Shown: in pieces, positions 45,909 to 55,065 of the stretch
Layout: every line of letters begins with the position of its first letter
How positions within the stretch are numbered: the first letter of the stretch is position 1
Source of the DNA: an uncultured Victivallales bacterium
GTDB taxonomy: Bacteria > Verrucomicrobiota > Lentisphaeria > Victivallales > UBA1829
NCBI GenBank assembly: GCA_944391115.1
Contig: CALXSJ010000016.1
Location: 24,695 to 88,694 of the forward strand
Length of the DNA: 64,000 bases
Direction of reading: 5' to 3'
Program-made: the position numbers and the translations under genes
The notes under the pieces: model-generated
Seen by the model: the letters and a program-made list of their open reading frames with translations, nothing else
Database searches by the model: none
Told to the model about the DNA's origin: nothing

Positions 45909-45935
45909 AGTCAAAACCTGAAAAACCACGAAAAA

Positions 45936-47204
45936 TCAGCTCTTCAGACGGCTCGGCACAAACGTGTGGCGGATCATGTCGTCAAAATCCTCACGCGTGC
46001 GGATCAGTGTCGCCTCGTCCCCGTTGACCAGCACCTCCGCCGGGCGAAGGCGGCCGTTGTACTGGTAGCTCATGCCGAACCCGTATGCGCCGGCGTTTTC
46101 CACAACTACCAGATCTCCTTCCGCGATCGTGGCGGGCAGTTCGCGCTCCTTGACCCAGAAGTCGGTGTTTTCGCAGAGCTGCCCGCACAGCCCGATCGCC
46201 GCGCGCGGATCCTGTTCCTTCCCGTCCACGTAAATGTGATGATAGGAGCCGTACATCGCCGGACGCGCCAGCGTGTTCATGCCGATGTCCGTGCCTGCGA
46301 TTTTTTTGTAGGATTCCTTGATGGAGTGGACGCGTCCGAGAATGTATCCGGCATTGCCGACGAAATAGCGCGCAGGCTCCATCTTGAGCTGCGGCGGCTT
46401 GAGTCCGTATTCGGCGACCTTGTCACGGAACATTTTCGCAGTCAGTTCCGCTGCCTTCTCCAGATCCAGCGCCGGTTCGCCGGGCTTGTAGGGAATCCCG
46501 AGTCCTCCCCCGAGGTCGATGAATTCGAAGTCGATCTTGAGTTCCTTTCCCGTTTTCCCGATGATGTCCATGAGGAGGCCCGTCACAAAGGGAAAATATT
46601 CCGCATCCGTGATGCAGGAGCCCGTCATCATATGCGCGCCGAAGCGTTTGATGCCCGCCTCCTTTGCCATGCGGTAGGCTTCCATCACCTTGTCCGGATG
46701 AATACCGAATTTCGCGTTGGGTCCGGCGTTTGTGACAAATTCGCCGACATTGCTCTTGCCGTAGCCGGGATTGACACGGAAGGAGAGAAGCTCCGGTTTC
46801 CCGAACTTGAGCAGGCGCGGCAGGATTGAAATGTCGTCCAGATTGAAGATTACGCCGCTTTCGAGTCCCTGGCGGATGTCTTCATCGGAAAGAAAGTTGC
46901 CGCTGAACATCACGTCCTCGCCGCCGAGTCCGACATGCTTGGCCAGCAGGATCTCATTCACGCTTGCGGCGTCGACTCCCGCGCCTTCCTGGCGGAGGAT
47001 GTTGACGATTGCCGGATTGTTGCATGACTTGACCGCGTAGAACATTTTGAAATCCGGGTAATGCTTGGCGAACGCGTTGAACGCCCGGCGGTAGTTTTTC
47101 CGGATTTTCTGCTCGTCATAGACATAAGTCGGGGTTCCGAATCTTGCGGCGAGATCCGCAACGGGAATTTCGCCGATGGCTATTCTGTCGCCAATGAATT
47201 TCAT
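45936..47204 (-). CDS. lysA: Diaminopimelate decarboxylase
   Basis: ATG 47204 is preceded by AAGGAGACAGACC; longer in-frame starts extend antisense through the divergent gene. The 422-residue protein decarboxylates meso-diaminopimelate to L-lysine with pyridoxal phosphate. The PLP lysine is Lys59 in MFYAVKSCNNP. The glycine-rich phosphate-binding region is IDLGGGLGIPY, and the C-terminal active-site segment GAYGFGMSYQYNGRLRP includes the usual Tyr. Catalytic residues near CGQLCENTD match the substrate-binding Cys-Glu pair. It stands apart from other lysine genes. Alanine racemase-like decarboxylases for other diamines are less likely because of the C-E-S/T-like pair. Confidence 0.93.
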   Translation of the reverse strand: MKFIGDRIAIGEIPVADLAARFGTPTYVYDEQKIRKNYRRAFNAFAKHYPDFKMFYAVKSCNNPAIVNILRQEGAGVDAASVNEILLAKHVGLGGEDVMFSGNFLSDEDIRQGLESGVIFNLDDISILPRLLKFGKPELLSFRVNPGYGKSNVGEFVTNAGPNAKFGIHPDKVMEAYRMAKEAGIKRFGAHMMTGSCITDAEYFPFVTGLLMDIIGKTGKELKIDFEFIDLGGGLGIPYKPGEPALDLEKAAELTAKMFRDKVAEYGLKPPQLKMEPARYFVGNAGYILGRVHSIKESYKKIAGTDIGMNTLARPAMYGSYHHIYVDGKEQDPRAAIGLCGQLCENTDFWVKERELPATIAEGDLVVVENAGAYGFGMSYQYNGRLRPAEVLVNGDEATLIRTREDFDDMIRHTFVPSRLKS

Positions 47205-47280
47205 GGTCTGTCTCCTTGTTTTTGTTTCAGCATGCGGTAATTTGCCACAATTTATGGATTCTGTCAACTTCCGGACTGTC

Positions 47281-47327
47281 AAAAATGCGCTTTCGGCATA
47301 TATTTCTTCATGAAAAGCGCATTTTTT
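47281..47327. terminator. Long hairpin with T tracts between divergent genes
   Basis: AAAAATGCGCTTTC (47281-47294) pairs with GAAAAGCGCATTTTTT (from 47312), with one extra A, and T runs follow on both strands. It looks like a bidirectional terminator, but it lies upstream of both the lysA start and the NIF3-like start, so it could work as an attenuator for the rightward gene. Confidence 0.5.
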
Positions 47328-47353
47328 TCTTTGCGGAAGGGAGTTTTTGCAGG

Positions 47354-47671
47354 ATGAGATACAGAAGAATTGATGTTTATGTGCCGGAAACGCATGCCGA
47401 ACAGGTGAAGCAGGCGATGTTCCGCGCCGGGGCAGGGGGGATCGGGAATTATGACTGCTGCTGTTTTCAGATTTGCGGGCGCGGACAGTTCCGGCCGCTG
47501 ATGGGAGCGAACCCCTTTCTCGGCGCATGCGGACAGGTGGAACATGTCACGGAATGGAAACTGGAGATGATCTGTCCGGAAGCAAAGATTCATGAAGTGA
47601 TCGCCGCGCTGAAAGCGGCGCATCCCTATGAGACTCCGGCATTTCAGCACTGGAGCGTGGAACTGGACTGA
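47354..47671 (+). CDS. NIF3-like (YqfO C-terminal-type) small protein
   Basis: ATG 47354 gives 105 residues; earlier in-frame codons run through the hairpin. The sequence RIDVYVPETHAEQVKQAMF, then GNYDCCCFQICGRGQFRPLMG, and the end VIAALKAAHPYETPAFQHW match the PII/CutA-like domain inserted in NIF3/YqfO proteins. This domain also occurs alone. The HPYETPAF motif is its hallmark. These domains have an unclear, possibly metal-binding or nucleotide-sensing role. It is divergent from lysA and stands alone; the next gene to the right has its own strong promoter. Confidence 0.8.
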   Translation: MRYRRIDVYVPETHAEQVKQAMFRAGAGGIGNYDCCCFQICGRGQFRPLMGANPFLGACGQVEHVTEWKLEMICPEAKIHEVIAALKAAHPYETPAFQHWSVELD

Positions 47672-47806
47672 CGTGTCTTCCGGATTTTTTTCCGCATCCG
47701 CTTTTCCTGACAGGCTGCTTGCTGACTGGTTTTCCGCCGCGGCGCGTCCGGAATTTCGTTTTTCCAGTTGCCTGCGGCTTTTTTCCGGAAAAATCACTTT
47801 TCCCCA

Positions 47807-47863
47807 TTGACAAAATGGAAATTCTGTATATAATAAAAATGAACATATACTATACATAGTGTA
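47807..47863 (+). promoter_or_regulatory. Consensus sigma-70 promoter with downstream operator
   Basis: TTGACA (47807-47812) and TATAAT (47829-47834) are both consensus and 16 bases apart. Right at and after the expected start lies an 18-base palindrome, TATACTATACATAGTGTA (47846-47863), with one mismatched pair, of which the core ACTAT-AC-ATAGT is perfect. A strong promoter covered by an operator suggests tight repression. Confidence 0.7.
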
Positions 47864-47883
47864 AGAATGAAGCCGTAAAACTC

Positions 47884-49017
47884 ATGAAGCGGGACAGAAT
47901 CTTTGAGGAATTGAAGCACGCCATTCTGAGCGGGACGTATACCGAAGGCGAAAAACTGCCGACGGAGTTTGAATTGTCCGCGCAGTATGCCGTCGCCAGA
48001 GGAACCATCCGCGAATCCCTGAAACGCCTGGAGGAGGAAGGTTATCTGGAGCGGATCAAATCCAAGGGCACTTTTGTCCGGCGTCCGGAACAGAGGAACG
48101 GGGACAGGGTTCTGTCCTTCCTGATTCCCTATCCGGATTACATGCGCCTTTCTCATGATGTCATGTTTTCCGCGTTCACACAGGTTTTCTACGGTGCGGT
48201 CCGGGCCGCATCGGAAGAGGGATGGCGCGTCGAAACGGTCCCTTTTTCCCGCACGAACAACAATCATGACATTGACTGGGCTGCCATGGAACATCTTGAT
48301 GAGAACAGCCGCCTGATTGTTTTCAACAAGTGGTATCATACTGCTTTCAGGACTTTTTTGAAACGGCGAATCAAAGTGGGCATCATCCGCTATTTCACGG
48401 AGCCTTCTCCCTGGGACGGTTGCTTTGCGCAGTGGATCAATGCCGTTATCCCGACCAAGACGGATTTTATCAAAGCCATTGAGGAACTCCATGCTCGCGG
48501 GTGCCGCAGGATTCTGAATGCCAACACGCATTACAACGATCCCTATAATGAGAAAAGCATCGCTTACCGGGAAGCAATAAAGAAACTGGGACTGGACCCC
48601 ATTGAGCTGAATTATGATGTCTTTTACGGCCGTCCGGATTACTGCGCCTGCATCATGCGGGCTGTCCGGAAACTTTGGGAAGAGACCCGCTTTGACGCCG
48701 TTTTCGCTGCGGATGCCAGGGGGTTCATTGCCGGTTCTCAGAATATTTATGAAAGCCTCAATCTGCCGGAGACAATCCGGTTCCTGGTGGTGCGCGATCA
48801 TCCGAATTTCCTGCAGATGAATCCGCAGATCAGTGCTCTGGAGGAAGATCACGACTTCATCGGGTATTCCATTGCGAAGGCCCTGATGCAGGATCCTTTT
48901 CTGCCGCAGGAGCATTTTTTTCATTATTCATTTCTCGACCGGGAATCTACAGGCGGAGCCTATGTCCCGCCACCGACGGACGCAAACAATTCAGAAGAGG
49001 AGTTGTCTTATGGGTAA
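47884..49017 (+). CDS. GntR-type transcriptional regulator with LacI-like effector domain
   Basis: The 377-residue protein has a classical GntR winged helix at residues 1-75 ([20 protein letters not shown], then [20 protein letters not shown]). A LacI/periplasmic-binding-like domain follows ([37 protein letters not shown]). No strong ribosome binding site precedes ATG 47884. It is transcribed from a consensus promoter that carries a palindrome. The pseudopilin start lies 8 bases inside its end, so the next genes are coupled. Its operon contains a pseudopilin, a DUF4838 protein and a secreted protein. It is a distant relative of the regulators at 29209 and 43498. Confidence 0.87.
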   Translation: MKRDRIFEELKHAILSGTYTEGEKLPTEFELSAQYAVARGTIRESLKRLEEEGYLERIKSKGTFVRRPEQRNGDRVLSFLIPYPDYMRLSHDVMFSAFTQVFYGAVRAASEEGWRVETVPFSRTNNNHDIDWAAMEHLDENSRLIVFNKWYHTAFRTFLKRRIKVGIIRYFTEPSPWDGCFAQWINAVIPTKTDFIKAIEELHARGCRRILNANTHYNDPYNEKSIAYREAIKKLGLDPIELNYDVFYGRPDYCACIMRAVRKLWEETRFDAVFAADARGFIAGSQNIYESLNLPETIRFLVVRDHPNFLQMNPQISALEEDHDFIGYSIAKALMQDPFLPQEHFFHYSFLDRESTGGAYVPPPTDANNSEEELSYG

Positions 49018-49768
49018 CAGGCGCAGCGGAAGACCGTTTTTTCTTGAAAAATTTACATTGATTGAGCTTCTTGTTGTGATTGCGATTCTCGCGATTCTGA
49101 TTGCATTGCTGCTTCCGGCTCTCGGCAAGGCGCGGGATGTGGCAAAACAGGTGATCTGCCAGGGAAACACCCGCTCTCTCGGGGCCTTGTTTCTCGGATA
49201 TGCCAATGACAACAATGGATATCCGCCGCAGGGCGAATATGTCCGCCCGCTGAGTCCGGCCTACTGGATGGACACTTTCGCCGTCGACTACCATGCGCCG
49301 AAATACACCTATGATCTCCGCGACCGGATCAAACCGGAAAATACCGTCTGGTACTGTCCGAGTCATCCGGTGGAGCGTTACAAGGCAAGTAATTTGAAAA
49401 CCAGTTACGGATACAACTACTGGGCGATGAATCTCGGTTACACCATTCCGCTTCGCCGGGTGGATTTTTTCAAGCGTCCCAGCTTGACTTTCTGGATCGC
49501 GGAGAATTTCAGCCACAGGGAGTCCAGTCCGTGCGGCGGCGTTCCGGGAAAGTATCTGACGGACGCCGACACCATCAATCTCAATGTTGTGGCATACCGG
49601 CATAACAAAAAAGCCTCCTACGCTTTTTTCGACGGACATGCCGAAACAAGAGGGATGCACCAGTCGCCAACCGTCCAATATTATTCCTCCGTGAGTGCGG
49701 ACATTCTCCGCAACACATGGTTTGTGTCCGGCGCTCCGACCGTGCAGGATACATTTCTGGGATATTGA
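49010..49768 (+). CDS. Orphan pseudopilin with type IV prepilin leader (H-X9-DG-like)
   Basis: ATG 49010 with GAGGAG upstream gives 252 residues and overlaps the GntR stop by eight bases; an earlier in-frame ATG (48962) is inside that gene. The N-terminal leader [14 protein letters not shown] is 14 residues long and basic, then [20 protein letters not shown] follows with Glu at +5. The C-terminal motif [18 protein letters not shown] is a full H-X9-DG type ([13 protein letters not shown]). It is the second gene of the operon and precedes the DUF4838 gene by 43 bases. Confidence 0.85.
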   Translation: MGNRRSGRPFFLEKFTLIELLVVIAILAILIALLLPALGKARDVAKQVICQGNTRSLGALFLGYANDNNGYPPQGEYVRPLSPAYWMDTFAVDYHAPKYTYDLRDRIKPENTVWYCPSHPVERYKASNLKTSYGYNYWAMNLGYTIPLRRVDFFKRPSLTFWIAENFSHRESSPCGGVPGKYLTDADTINLNVVAYRHNKKASYAFFDGHAETRGMHQSPTVQYYSSVSADILRNTWFVSGAPTVQDTFLGY

Positions 49769-49811
49769 AAACAAGTCAGAACTGAAATCTGAATTTCAGG
49801 AAAGGAAAAGC

Positions 49812-52283
49812 ATGAAAAGAAAGTTGTCAGCACTCGCCATTCTGTTTGTTTCGGCCGCATGCATGGGAAGCGCGGTTGATCCGCTTAAAAATCCGGCTTT
49901 GACGCCCGTCACCGTCAAAAGCGCACCGGTTCATTCTCCACTGAAACTGGTGGAGAACGGGGAATTGCGCTTCGCCCTCTTTGTGGAGCGGAAACAGCCG
50001 CGCAACTCGCGGCAGACTCTTGAGCCGGCGGTCAGGCTGATTCAGGAGGCGTTCCGCAACACAACAGGGAAAACTCCGGAAGTCTTTTCCGCGGAAGATG
50101 CCGCCGCAAAGAAGCGCTATCCCGTGAAATTCCTGCTGGGAGCCAGCGGAATGACACGCGAGCTTGGTCTTGATCCGCTGCGGATGCCCCGGGAAGGGTT
50201 TGAAGTGATGACCGCTCCGGGAATTCTTGCAATCGCGGGATTCGATTCTTCGCTTCTTCCTGTCGGAAAGGACATCCCGAACTGGAACAAATGGGCTCCC
50301 CTGAAAGGGACTCTGTGGGGCGCCTATGATTTCGTGGAACGCTTTCTCGGATGCCGCTTCTATTTTCCAGGCGAGTATGGTTCCGTCTGGCCGAAAATCA
50401 CCGACCTGGAGATTCCTCCGGTTCATTATGCCGACCATCCGCGCTTTCTGACGCGCGATCAGTGCTGGCTTGTCTGGTCGTTCGCATGGGTGAAAAAAGG
50501 CTTCTGGGACAAGCTGCTGGGAAAACAGGATTCCCACGACAGCTGGAAAACGCCGTTCTATGAACGCTGGCGTCTTGCCGAGACGACCTTCCGCATGAAC
50601 CACAATCCCCATCCCGTGCCTTACGCCAAGGAGAATCCCGGCAAGGAAGACATCATTTTCTATCGTGCGCCGAACGGGACGTTTCATTATGATTCCAGAA
50701 ACAATATGGCCTGCTATTTTGACATTCTCAACTATCGTTTCGCGGATCTTCTCATCGAATCAGCCAAACGTTATTATGAAAACGGGGGGAAAGGGAAGGC
50801 GGCCTTCACGCCGAACGATACTTTCCTCTGCTTCGGACAGGCCGACAACGAAGTGCCGCTTTCCGACATGCTTCCAAATCCCGTGGTGCAGAAAGAGAAG
50901 CTGATTACCAAGGCGAACATTGAATCCGGAAGCCCCTACAGCGATATTTATGCGCGCTTTTACAAATATCTCGGGGAACGCATCAAAAAGGAGTTTCCGG
51001 GAAAGTGGCTTTATGTCATGCCGTATGCGTCATACACAAAGGCGCCGCTTCGGGACTGGAAGCTTCCGGACAATCTTCAGGTCCGTGTCTGCGTCAATCA
51101 GTATCCTGCGTGGATTCCGAATGAGACGGTAAACCGCGATGTCAGGAAACTGATTTCCGACTGGTCCCGTGCACTGGGCGGCCGGCCGGTCATCTCTCTC
51201 TGGCTTTACAATGTTCCCGGCAATCCTTTTGCGCGCGCCGTCGCTCCGGAATATATCGGGCGGATTCCGAAAATTCTCGGCGATACGCTGGGACGGCAGG
51301 ATCTCTTTTTCGATCAGTACGGCAATCTGGAATGGTATTACTATTATTCCAATTACGCGGCGCACCGGAGCATGTGGAATCCCGATTTCAATGTCGACGC
51401 CGCGATTGACGAGCACTGGGAGATCTTTTACGGCAGGAAGGCTGCCCCGTATCTGAAGGAGTTCCATAAGATTCTGAAAGACATGCATGAAAATTTCTTT
51501 GCAAAACAGAAGGCGCGCAACCCGATTTATCCGAAAGCGTCGCTGGACCGGCTTGCAAAAGCCCTTGAAAAAGCCGGAGAGAACATTCCGCCCGGCACTG
51601 TGGAGCGGAAACGCTTTGACCTGCTGGCCGCTCCCTGGGGAGAAGCCATCGCCGCGCAGGAGCGCCGACGCAACTACAGCCGTCCGGTTCTTTTTGTGGA
51701 GCGGATTTTCGACGGAGAAAGCATTGTCCTTGACGGGAAGGCGGAGGAACCGGTGTGGCAGCGCGCGCGGAAGATCGGTTTCCTGGATGCCGGGGGAAAG
51801 GTCGTCGAATCGAAACACGATTCCTCTTTCCGTCTGGCCTGGAATGACAGCGGGCTCTACGGATTTTACCGGACGAAAGGGAAAACCTCGTCCAGTCCGT
51901 CCAAAAACATATGGAAAAACAGCAATATGGAAATTTTCCTGATTCCCGGGATGCGGAAAGACCGTTATTTCCATTATGCCTTCGATGCGGCGGGGCAGGG
52001 ATACACGGCCAGCAGGATCATGCTGCCGGTGGCCATGCCTTACAATCCCGCATGGAAGAGTCCGGGAGCAAAATGGAAAGCCGTGCCGGTGCCCGGCGGA
52101 AACGGCTGGAGTGTGGAGTTTTTCATCCCCTATGCGGATCTGAATGCCGGAACGCCGGAAGTCTATTCCTCCTGGTTTGCCAATCTGGTCAGCAACACGG
52201 AAGAATTTCTCAGCTCCTCCATGACAGTCGGAAACAATCACAACTACAAAATGTACGGACTTCTGAAATTCATGGGAAGATGA
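49812..52283 (+). CDS. Secreted DUF4838 protein with C-terminal family-9-like binding module
   Basis: ATG 49812 after AGGAAAGG opens the signal peptide RKLSALAILFVSAACMGSA and gives 823 residues. The alpha-glucuronidase-like N-terminal part appears as FLLGASGMTRELGLDPL and WGAYDFVERFLGCRFYFPG. The DUF4838 core continues with ISLWLYNVPGNPFARAVAPE and DQYGNLEWYYYYSNYAAH. A C-terminal module at about 630-820 (GESIVLDGKAEEPVWQRARK, NSNMEIFLIPGMR) resembles a family-9-like carbohydrate-binding domain. It is a shorter paralogue of the protein at 37986 and lacks that protein's last jelly roll. It probably attacks an extracellular uronic-acid-containing or similar glycan; the activity is not established. 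Confidence 0.82.
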   Translation: MKRKLSALAILFVSAACMGSAVDPLKNPALTPVTVKSAPVHSPLKLVENGELRFALFVERKQPRNSRQTLEPAVRLIQEAFRNTTGKTPEVFSAEDAAAKKRYPVKFLLGASGMTRELGLDPLRMPREGFEVMTAPGILAIAGFDSSLLPVGKDIPNWNKWAPLKGTLWGAYDFVERFLGCRFYFPGEYGSVWPKITDLEIPPVHYADHPRFLTRDQCWLVWSFAWVKKGFWDKLLGKQDSHDSWKTPFYERWRLAETTFRMNHNPHPVPYAKENPGKEDIIFYRAPNGTFHYDSRNNMACYFDILNYRFADLLIESAKRYYENGGKGKAAFTPNDTFLCFGQADNEVPLSDMLPNPVVQKEKLITKANIESGSPYSDIYARFYKYLGERIKKEFPGKWLYVMPYASYTKAPLRDWKLPDNLQVRVCVNQYPAWIPNETVNRDVRKLISDWSRALGGRPVISLWLYNVPGNPFARAVAPEYIGRIPKILGDTLGRQDLFFDQYGNLEWYYYYSNYAAHRSMWNPDFNVDAAIDEHWEIFYGRKAAPYLKEFHKILKDMHENFFAKQKARNPIYPKASLDRLAKALEKAGENIPPGTVERKRFDLLAAPWGEAIAAQERRRNYSRPVLFVERIFDGESIVLDGKAEEPVWQRARKIGFLDAGGKVVESKHDSSFRLAWNDSGLYGFYRTKGKTSSSPSKNIWKNSNMEIFLIPGMRKDRYFHYAFDAAGQGYTASRIMLPVAMPYNPAWKSPGAKWKAVPVPGGNGWSVEFFIPYADLNAGTPEVYSSWFANLVSNTEEFLSSSMTVGNNHNYKMYGLLKFMGR

Positions 52284-52362
52284 AAAAACGGGACTTTTCC
52301 GCGGATGCGTTTTCCGCAAACCGTCCCGGAAGAACAACTCAAGTCACAACGGAGGTATGACA

Positions 52363-53274
52363 ATGCGCAGCATCATGATTTTTTTCTTCTGTCTTCTGGC
52401 GCTTTCCCTTGCGGGGAGTGAACTGCCGGTGGACGTGAAACTGGAAGGCCCCTACAACACCCAGCAGTTCAGTTTCAGCAGAAACATCATTTTTTCCAAC
52501 GGGCACAACCGCTATACGCTTGTATTCGTTCAGAACAAAGCCACGGAAACAAGCGCTCCGCGGACTTCGATGTATCTGCACGGCCCGACCCTGTATGGAA
52601 GCTTTTCCCGTCCTACGGATTTTGCAAGGCTTACGGTAAATGGCATTCCGTTCAGCAGACTGGAACCCCGGGCGGAGGACATCAGACTCTGGAAGGAGGG
52701 GAAAAACGCCGGAGCGGACATCTCGCTGAATTTTGACGGCGCCCGGTTGATCCTGCGTTTTTACATGCGGGAGGATTCACCTGTGCTCTTCGGTTCTGTC
52801 AGGCGCGCGGAAAACTCCGTCACGCCGTTTCAAACGGCAATCCTGCAGTTCCATGCGCTTCCTTCCGGTCTGACATACAGCAAAGACCGCAAGATCGTGT
52901 GGCAGGGAGAGGATTTCGCCAGAGAAGCCGTTACGGCGAAACGAACGATCCGGGCGGGTGAAAAGGCTGTTCCGCTTACTCCGGAAGACAGTTATTTCAT
53001 TCTGCAGGATTCCAGAAACGACGGTGTCCTGAAACCGGAACAGAAAGACAACCGGGAAAATATAGGTCCCTGCTTCCTGACATGCGATCTTGCAAAGGGC
53101 GTGGAACAGAGCGATCTTCTGATCCGCCGCTCCTCAACGGTAGTTTTTACCTTCCGTCTGCGTCCGGAGCAGGGGGAATTCCGTTTCGGCGTCTGGCAGC
53201 ATAAGAACCGTCATTCCAACAGCGAATTCAGAGCCCTTTTTGAAAAGACCAGGTCCGCGTTTCTGCTGAAGTGA
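52363..53274 (+). CDS. Secreted beta-rich protein of unknown family
   Basis: I choose ATG 52363 because GGAGGT then has a normal 6-7 base spacing; the ATG at 52357 touches it directly. The 303-residue protein has a signal peptide (SIMIFFFCLLALSLAGS). The mature part is beta-rich, with many short strands (GPYNTQQFSFSRNIIFS, ADISLNFDGARLILRFYM, STVVFTFRLRPEQGEFRF). This could be a galactose-mutarotase-like or lyase-like sandwich, but no family is clear to me. It is the last gene of the GntR/pseudopilin/DUF4838 operon, 79 bases after the DUF4838 gene. Confidence 0.65.
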   Translation: MRSIMIFFFCLLALSLAGSELPVDVKLEGPYNTQQFSFSRNIIFSNGHNRYTLVFVQNKATETSAPRTSMYLHGPTLYGSFSRPTDFARLTVNGIPFSRLEPRAEDIRLWKEGKNAGADISLNFDGARLILRFYMREDSPVLFGSVRRAENSVTPFQTAILQFHALPSGLTYSKDRKIVWQGEDFAREAVTAKRTIRAGEKAVPLTPEDSYFILQDSRNDGVLKPEQKDNRENIGPCFLTCDLAKGVEQSDLLIRRSSTVVFTFRLRPEQGEFRFGVWQHKNRHSNSEFRALFEKTRSAFLLK

Positions 53275-53506
53275 CATCGGAGTGCGTCTTCTGACATAAA
53301 AGAGTTTTTGAAGGAGGTGTATGCGGCGCATTGAGCTGCTGGTGTTGCATCCCGGAGCGGGGGCATTCGGGATTTTTCCGGAACCCCGCGCGTGAACACA
53401 GCGGGCGTCTCAGGCGGAAGAGCCTCCGGAGCGGATCGTATTTCTGCCATGCCGCCGTATCGCGGAAATGGCGGAACCTGTTCGGGGAAGGCTCGTGCTT
53501 TCCCCG

Positions 53507-53977
53507 TTACTTTTCCGTGAGGCCCTCAAGCATTTTCTCCTGCTCCGGCAGGATGTTCCGGCGGAAAACCTCCCCCGGAGCTCCGCCGATCAGACGCATG
53601 AGGAGGTTTGTGTTCAGCATGGCAAGATACGTTTTCCCGTCCTGTTTTTCATAGATCGCCGTCCGGCATGGAATGATGCAGCCGATCTCCGGATTGGTGG
53701 TGAGGAGCGGCGCGGCGTATTTCCGCGAACAGAGCTCAAAAACCGCGATTTTTCCGGCGGGAAGCCCGCATTTCTGCGTCCGGACCGTCCAGCCGGGCAC
53801 GGCGGCGGCGTTGCGCGGAAACTGCTCGACAGTTTTCTCATAGGAAAGGCTGCCCGGTATTTCGCGGATCAGCGACGCGCGCAGAAAGAGCACTCCTCCG
53901 GTGAAGGTCAGTGCGATTCCCCAGAACAGCCCGAGCCCGAAAAATACAAGACGCACATGGCGCTCGATGAATTTCAT
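53507..53977 (-). CDS. DUF302-domain protein with N-terminal membrane segment
   Basis: ATG 53977 follows GGAGGAAAC. The 156-residue protein has an uncleaved or signal-anchor segment at about residues 9-32 (VFFGLGLFWGIALTFTGGVL). The DUF302 domain is at about 45-150 and shows the PEIGCIIPCRTAIYEKQDGK strand and the MLNTNLLMRLIGG helix. DUF302 proteins are small, of unclear function, and often bind a ligand at the envelope. The gene faces away from the EamA-family gene at 54150 and has no close partner on its strand. Confidence 0.82.
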   Translation of the reverse strand: MKFIERHVRLVFFGLGLFWGIALTFTGGVLFLRASLIREIPGSLSYEKTVEQFPRNAAAVPGWTVRTQKCGLPAGKIAVFELCSRKYAAPLLTTNPEIGCIIPCRTAIYEKQDGKTYLAMLNTNLLMRLIGGAPGEVFRRNILPEQEKMLEGLTEK

Positions 53978-54149
53978 GATGTTTCCTCCTCTCCGTATTG
54001 CAAAATAATATAGTGCGGAGCTTCCGGAAATCAACCGCTTGAAAACCGGGCTTCCCATGATATAGTAACGGCCGTTTCCGGTCCGGGGCGGCGGGGAAAC
54101 GTCCGTGCCGCCATGCCGCGGGGCCGGATGTCGGAAAAAAGGTTTTGCC

Positions 54150-55052
54150 ATGTTGTTCGGAATTGCCGCCGGGCTGGTTTCCGCCCTGCTTCAGTCGGTT
54201 TCCTATCTCTGCAGCGCAGGATTCATGCTGAAATACCGTTCGCCGCTGCGGCTCGTCATCTTTTCCCAGCTGGTGATGGGAGCGTTCTGCCTGCCCTTCG
54301 TGCCGTTCGTGTTTCCGCGCGGACTGCAGGACCGCCTGCCGGAATTCGCGATGTGGGGCTGCGTATGGCTGGTAGTCTTTTCGATTGGGCAGGTGGCCTT
54401 TTTCAGCGCGCTGCGTTCCATTGAGTCCAGCCGGATCTCCTCGCTGCTCGGACTCAAGATTCTGGTGCTTTCCGCGATTTCCATCCTTGTTCTCCGGACG
54501 GAACTTGCCGCGCTTCAGTGGATCGCAATTCTCCTCGCCACCGCCGCGGCGGTCGGAATGAACTGGAGCGGCGGCGCACGCTTTTCCCCGGCGGGGATCG
54601 CCTGGCTCTTCCTCGCGCTGATCTTCTATTCGCTGACGGATATGACCGAAACCCGCCTCGTGACGATGCCGCATGAGGGAAGTCTTGCATTCCACAGTTT
54701 TTCCGTCGGGTGCGTCTGCTATGCCGCCCTCGGGATTGCGACTCTGCCGTTTCTGCTGAAATTCCGCTGGACGAACAGACAGTTCCTTCATGCCGCTCCG
54801 TTTGCCGGCGTATGGTATTTTTCACAGGTCGCGCTGTTTGTCTGCTTCGGACTGCTCGGAACCGTGTTCGGCAACGTGATCCAGGCGAGCCGCGGCATGA
54901 TTTCCATTGCCCTCGGCGTGCTGCTTTTCCATTTCGGACTCGGGAAGTTCGACGCGAAGATCGGACCCGGAATGTGGCTGCGCCGTGCCGTCGCCTCAGT
55001 TCTGATGGCGCTCGGAATTATCCTTTATTCCCTTGCGCAGTGGCGCGCCTGA
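54150..55052 (+). CDS. EamA/DMT-superfamily transporter
   Basis: ATG 54150 has AAAAAAGG seven bases upstream, and earlier in-frame codons overlap the divergent promoter. The 300-residue protein has ten hydrophobic segments in two five-helix halves, as in EamA/RhaT-type permeases (MLFGIAAGLVSALLQSVSYL, WLVVFSIGQVAFFSAL, GVWYFSQVALFVCFGLLG). The family exports or imports metabolites such as amino acids and sugars. The substrate cannot be read from sequence. Its stop lies 13 bases from the convergent ligA stop. Confidence 0.82.
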   Translation: MLFGIAAGLVSALLQSVSYLCSAGFMLKYRSPLRLVIFSQLVMGAFCLPFVPFVFPRGLQDRLPEFAMWGCVWLVVFSIGQVAFFSALRSIESSRISSLLGLKILVLSAISILVLRTELAALQWIAILLATAAAVGMNWSGGARFSPAGIAWLFLALIFYSLTDMTETRLVTMPHEGSLAFHSFSVGCVCYAALGIATLPFLLKFRWTNRQFLHAAPFAGVWYFSQVALFVCFGLLGTVFGNVIQASRGMISIALGVLLFHFGLGKFDAKIGPGMWLRRAVASVLMALGIILYSLAQWRA

Positions 55053-55065
55053 TCGATCTTCCGCC

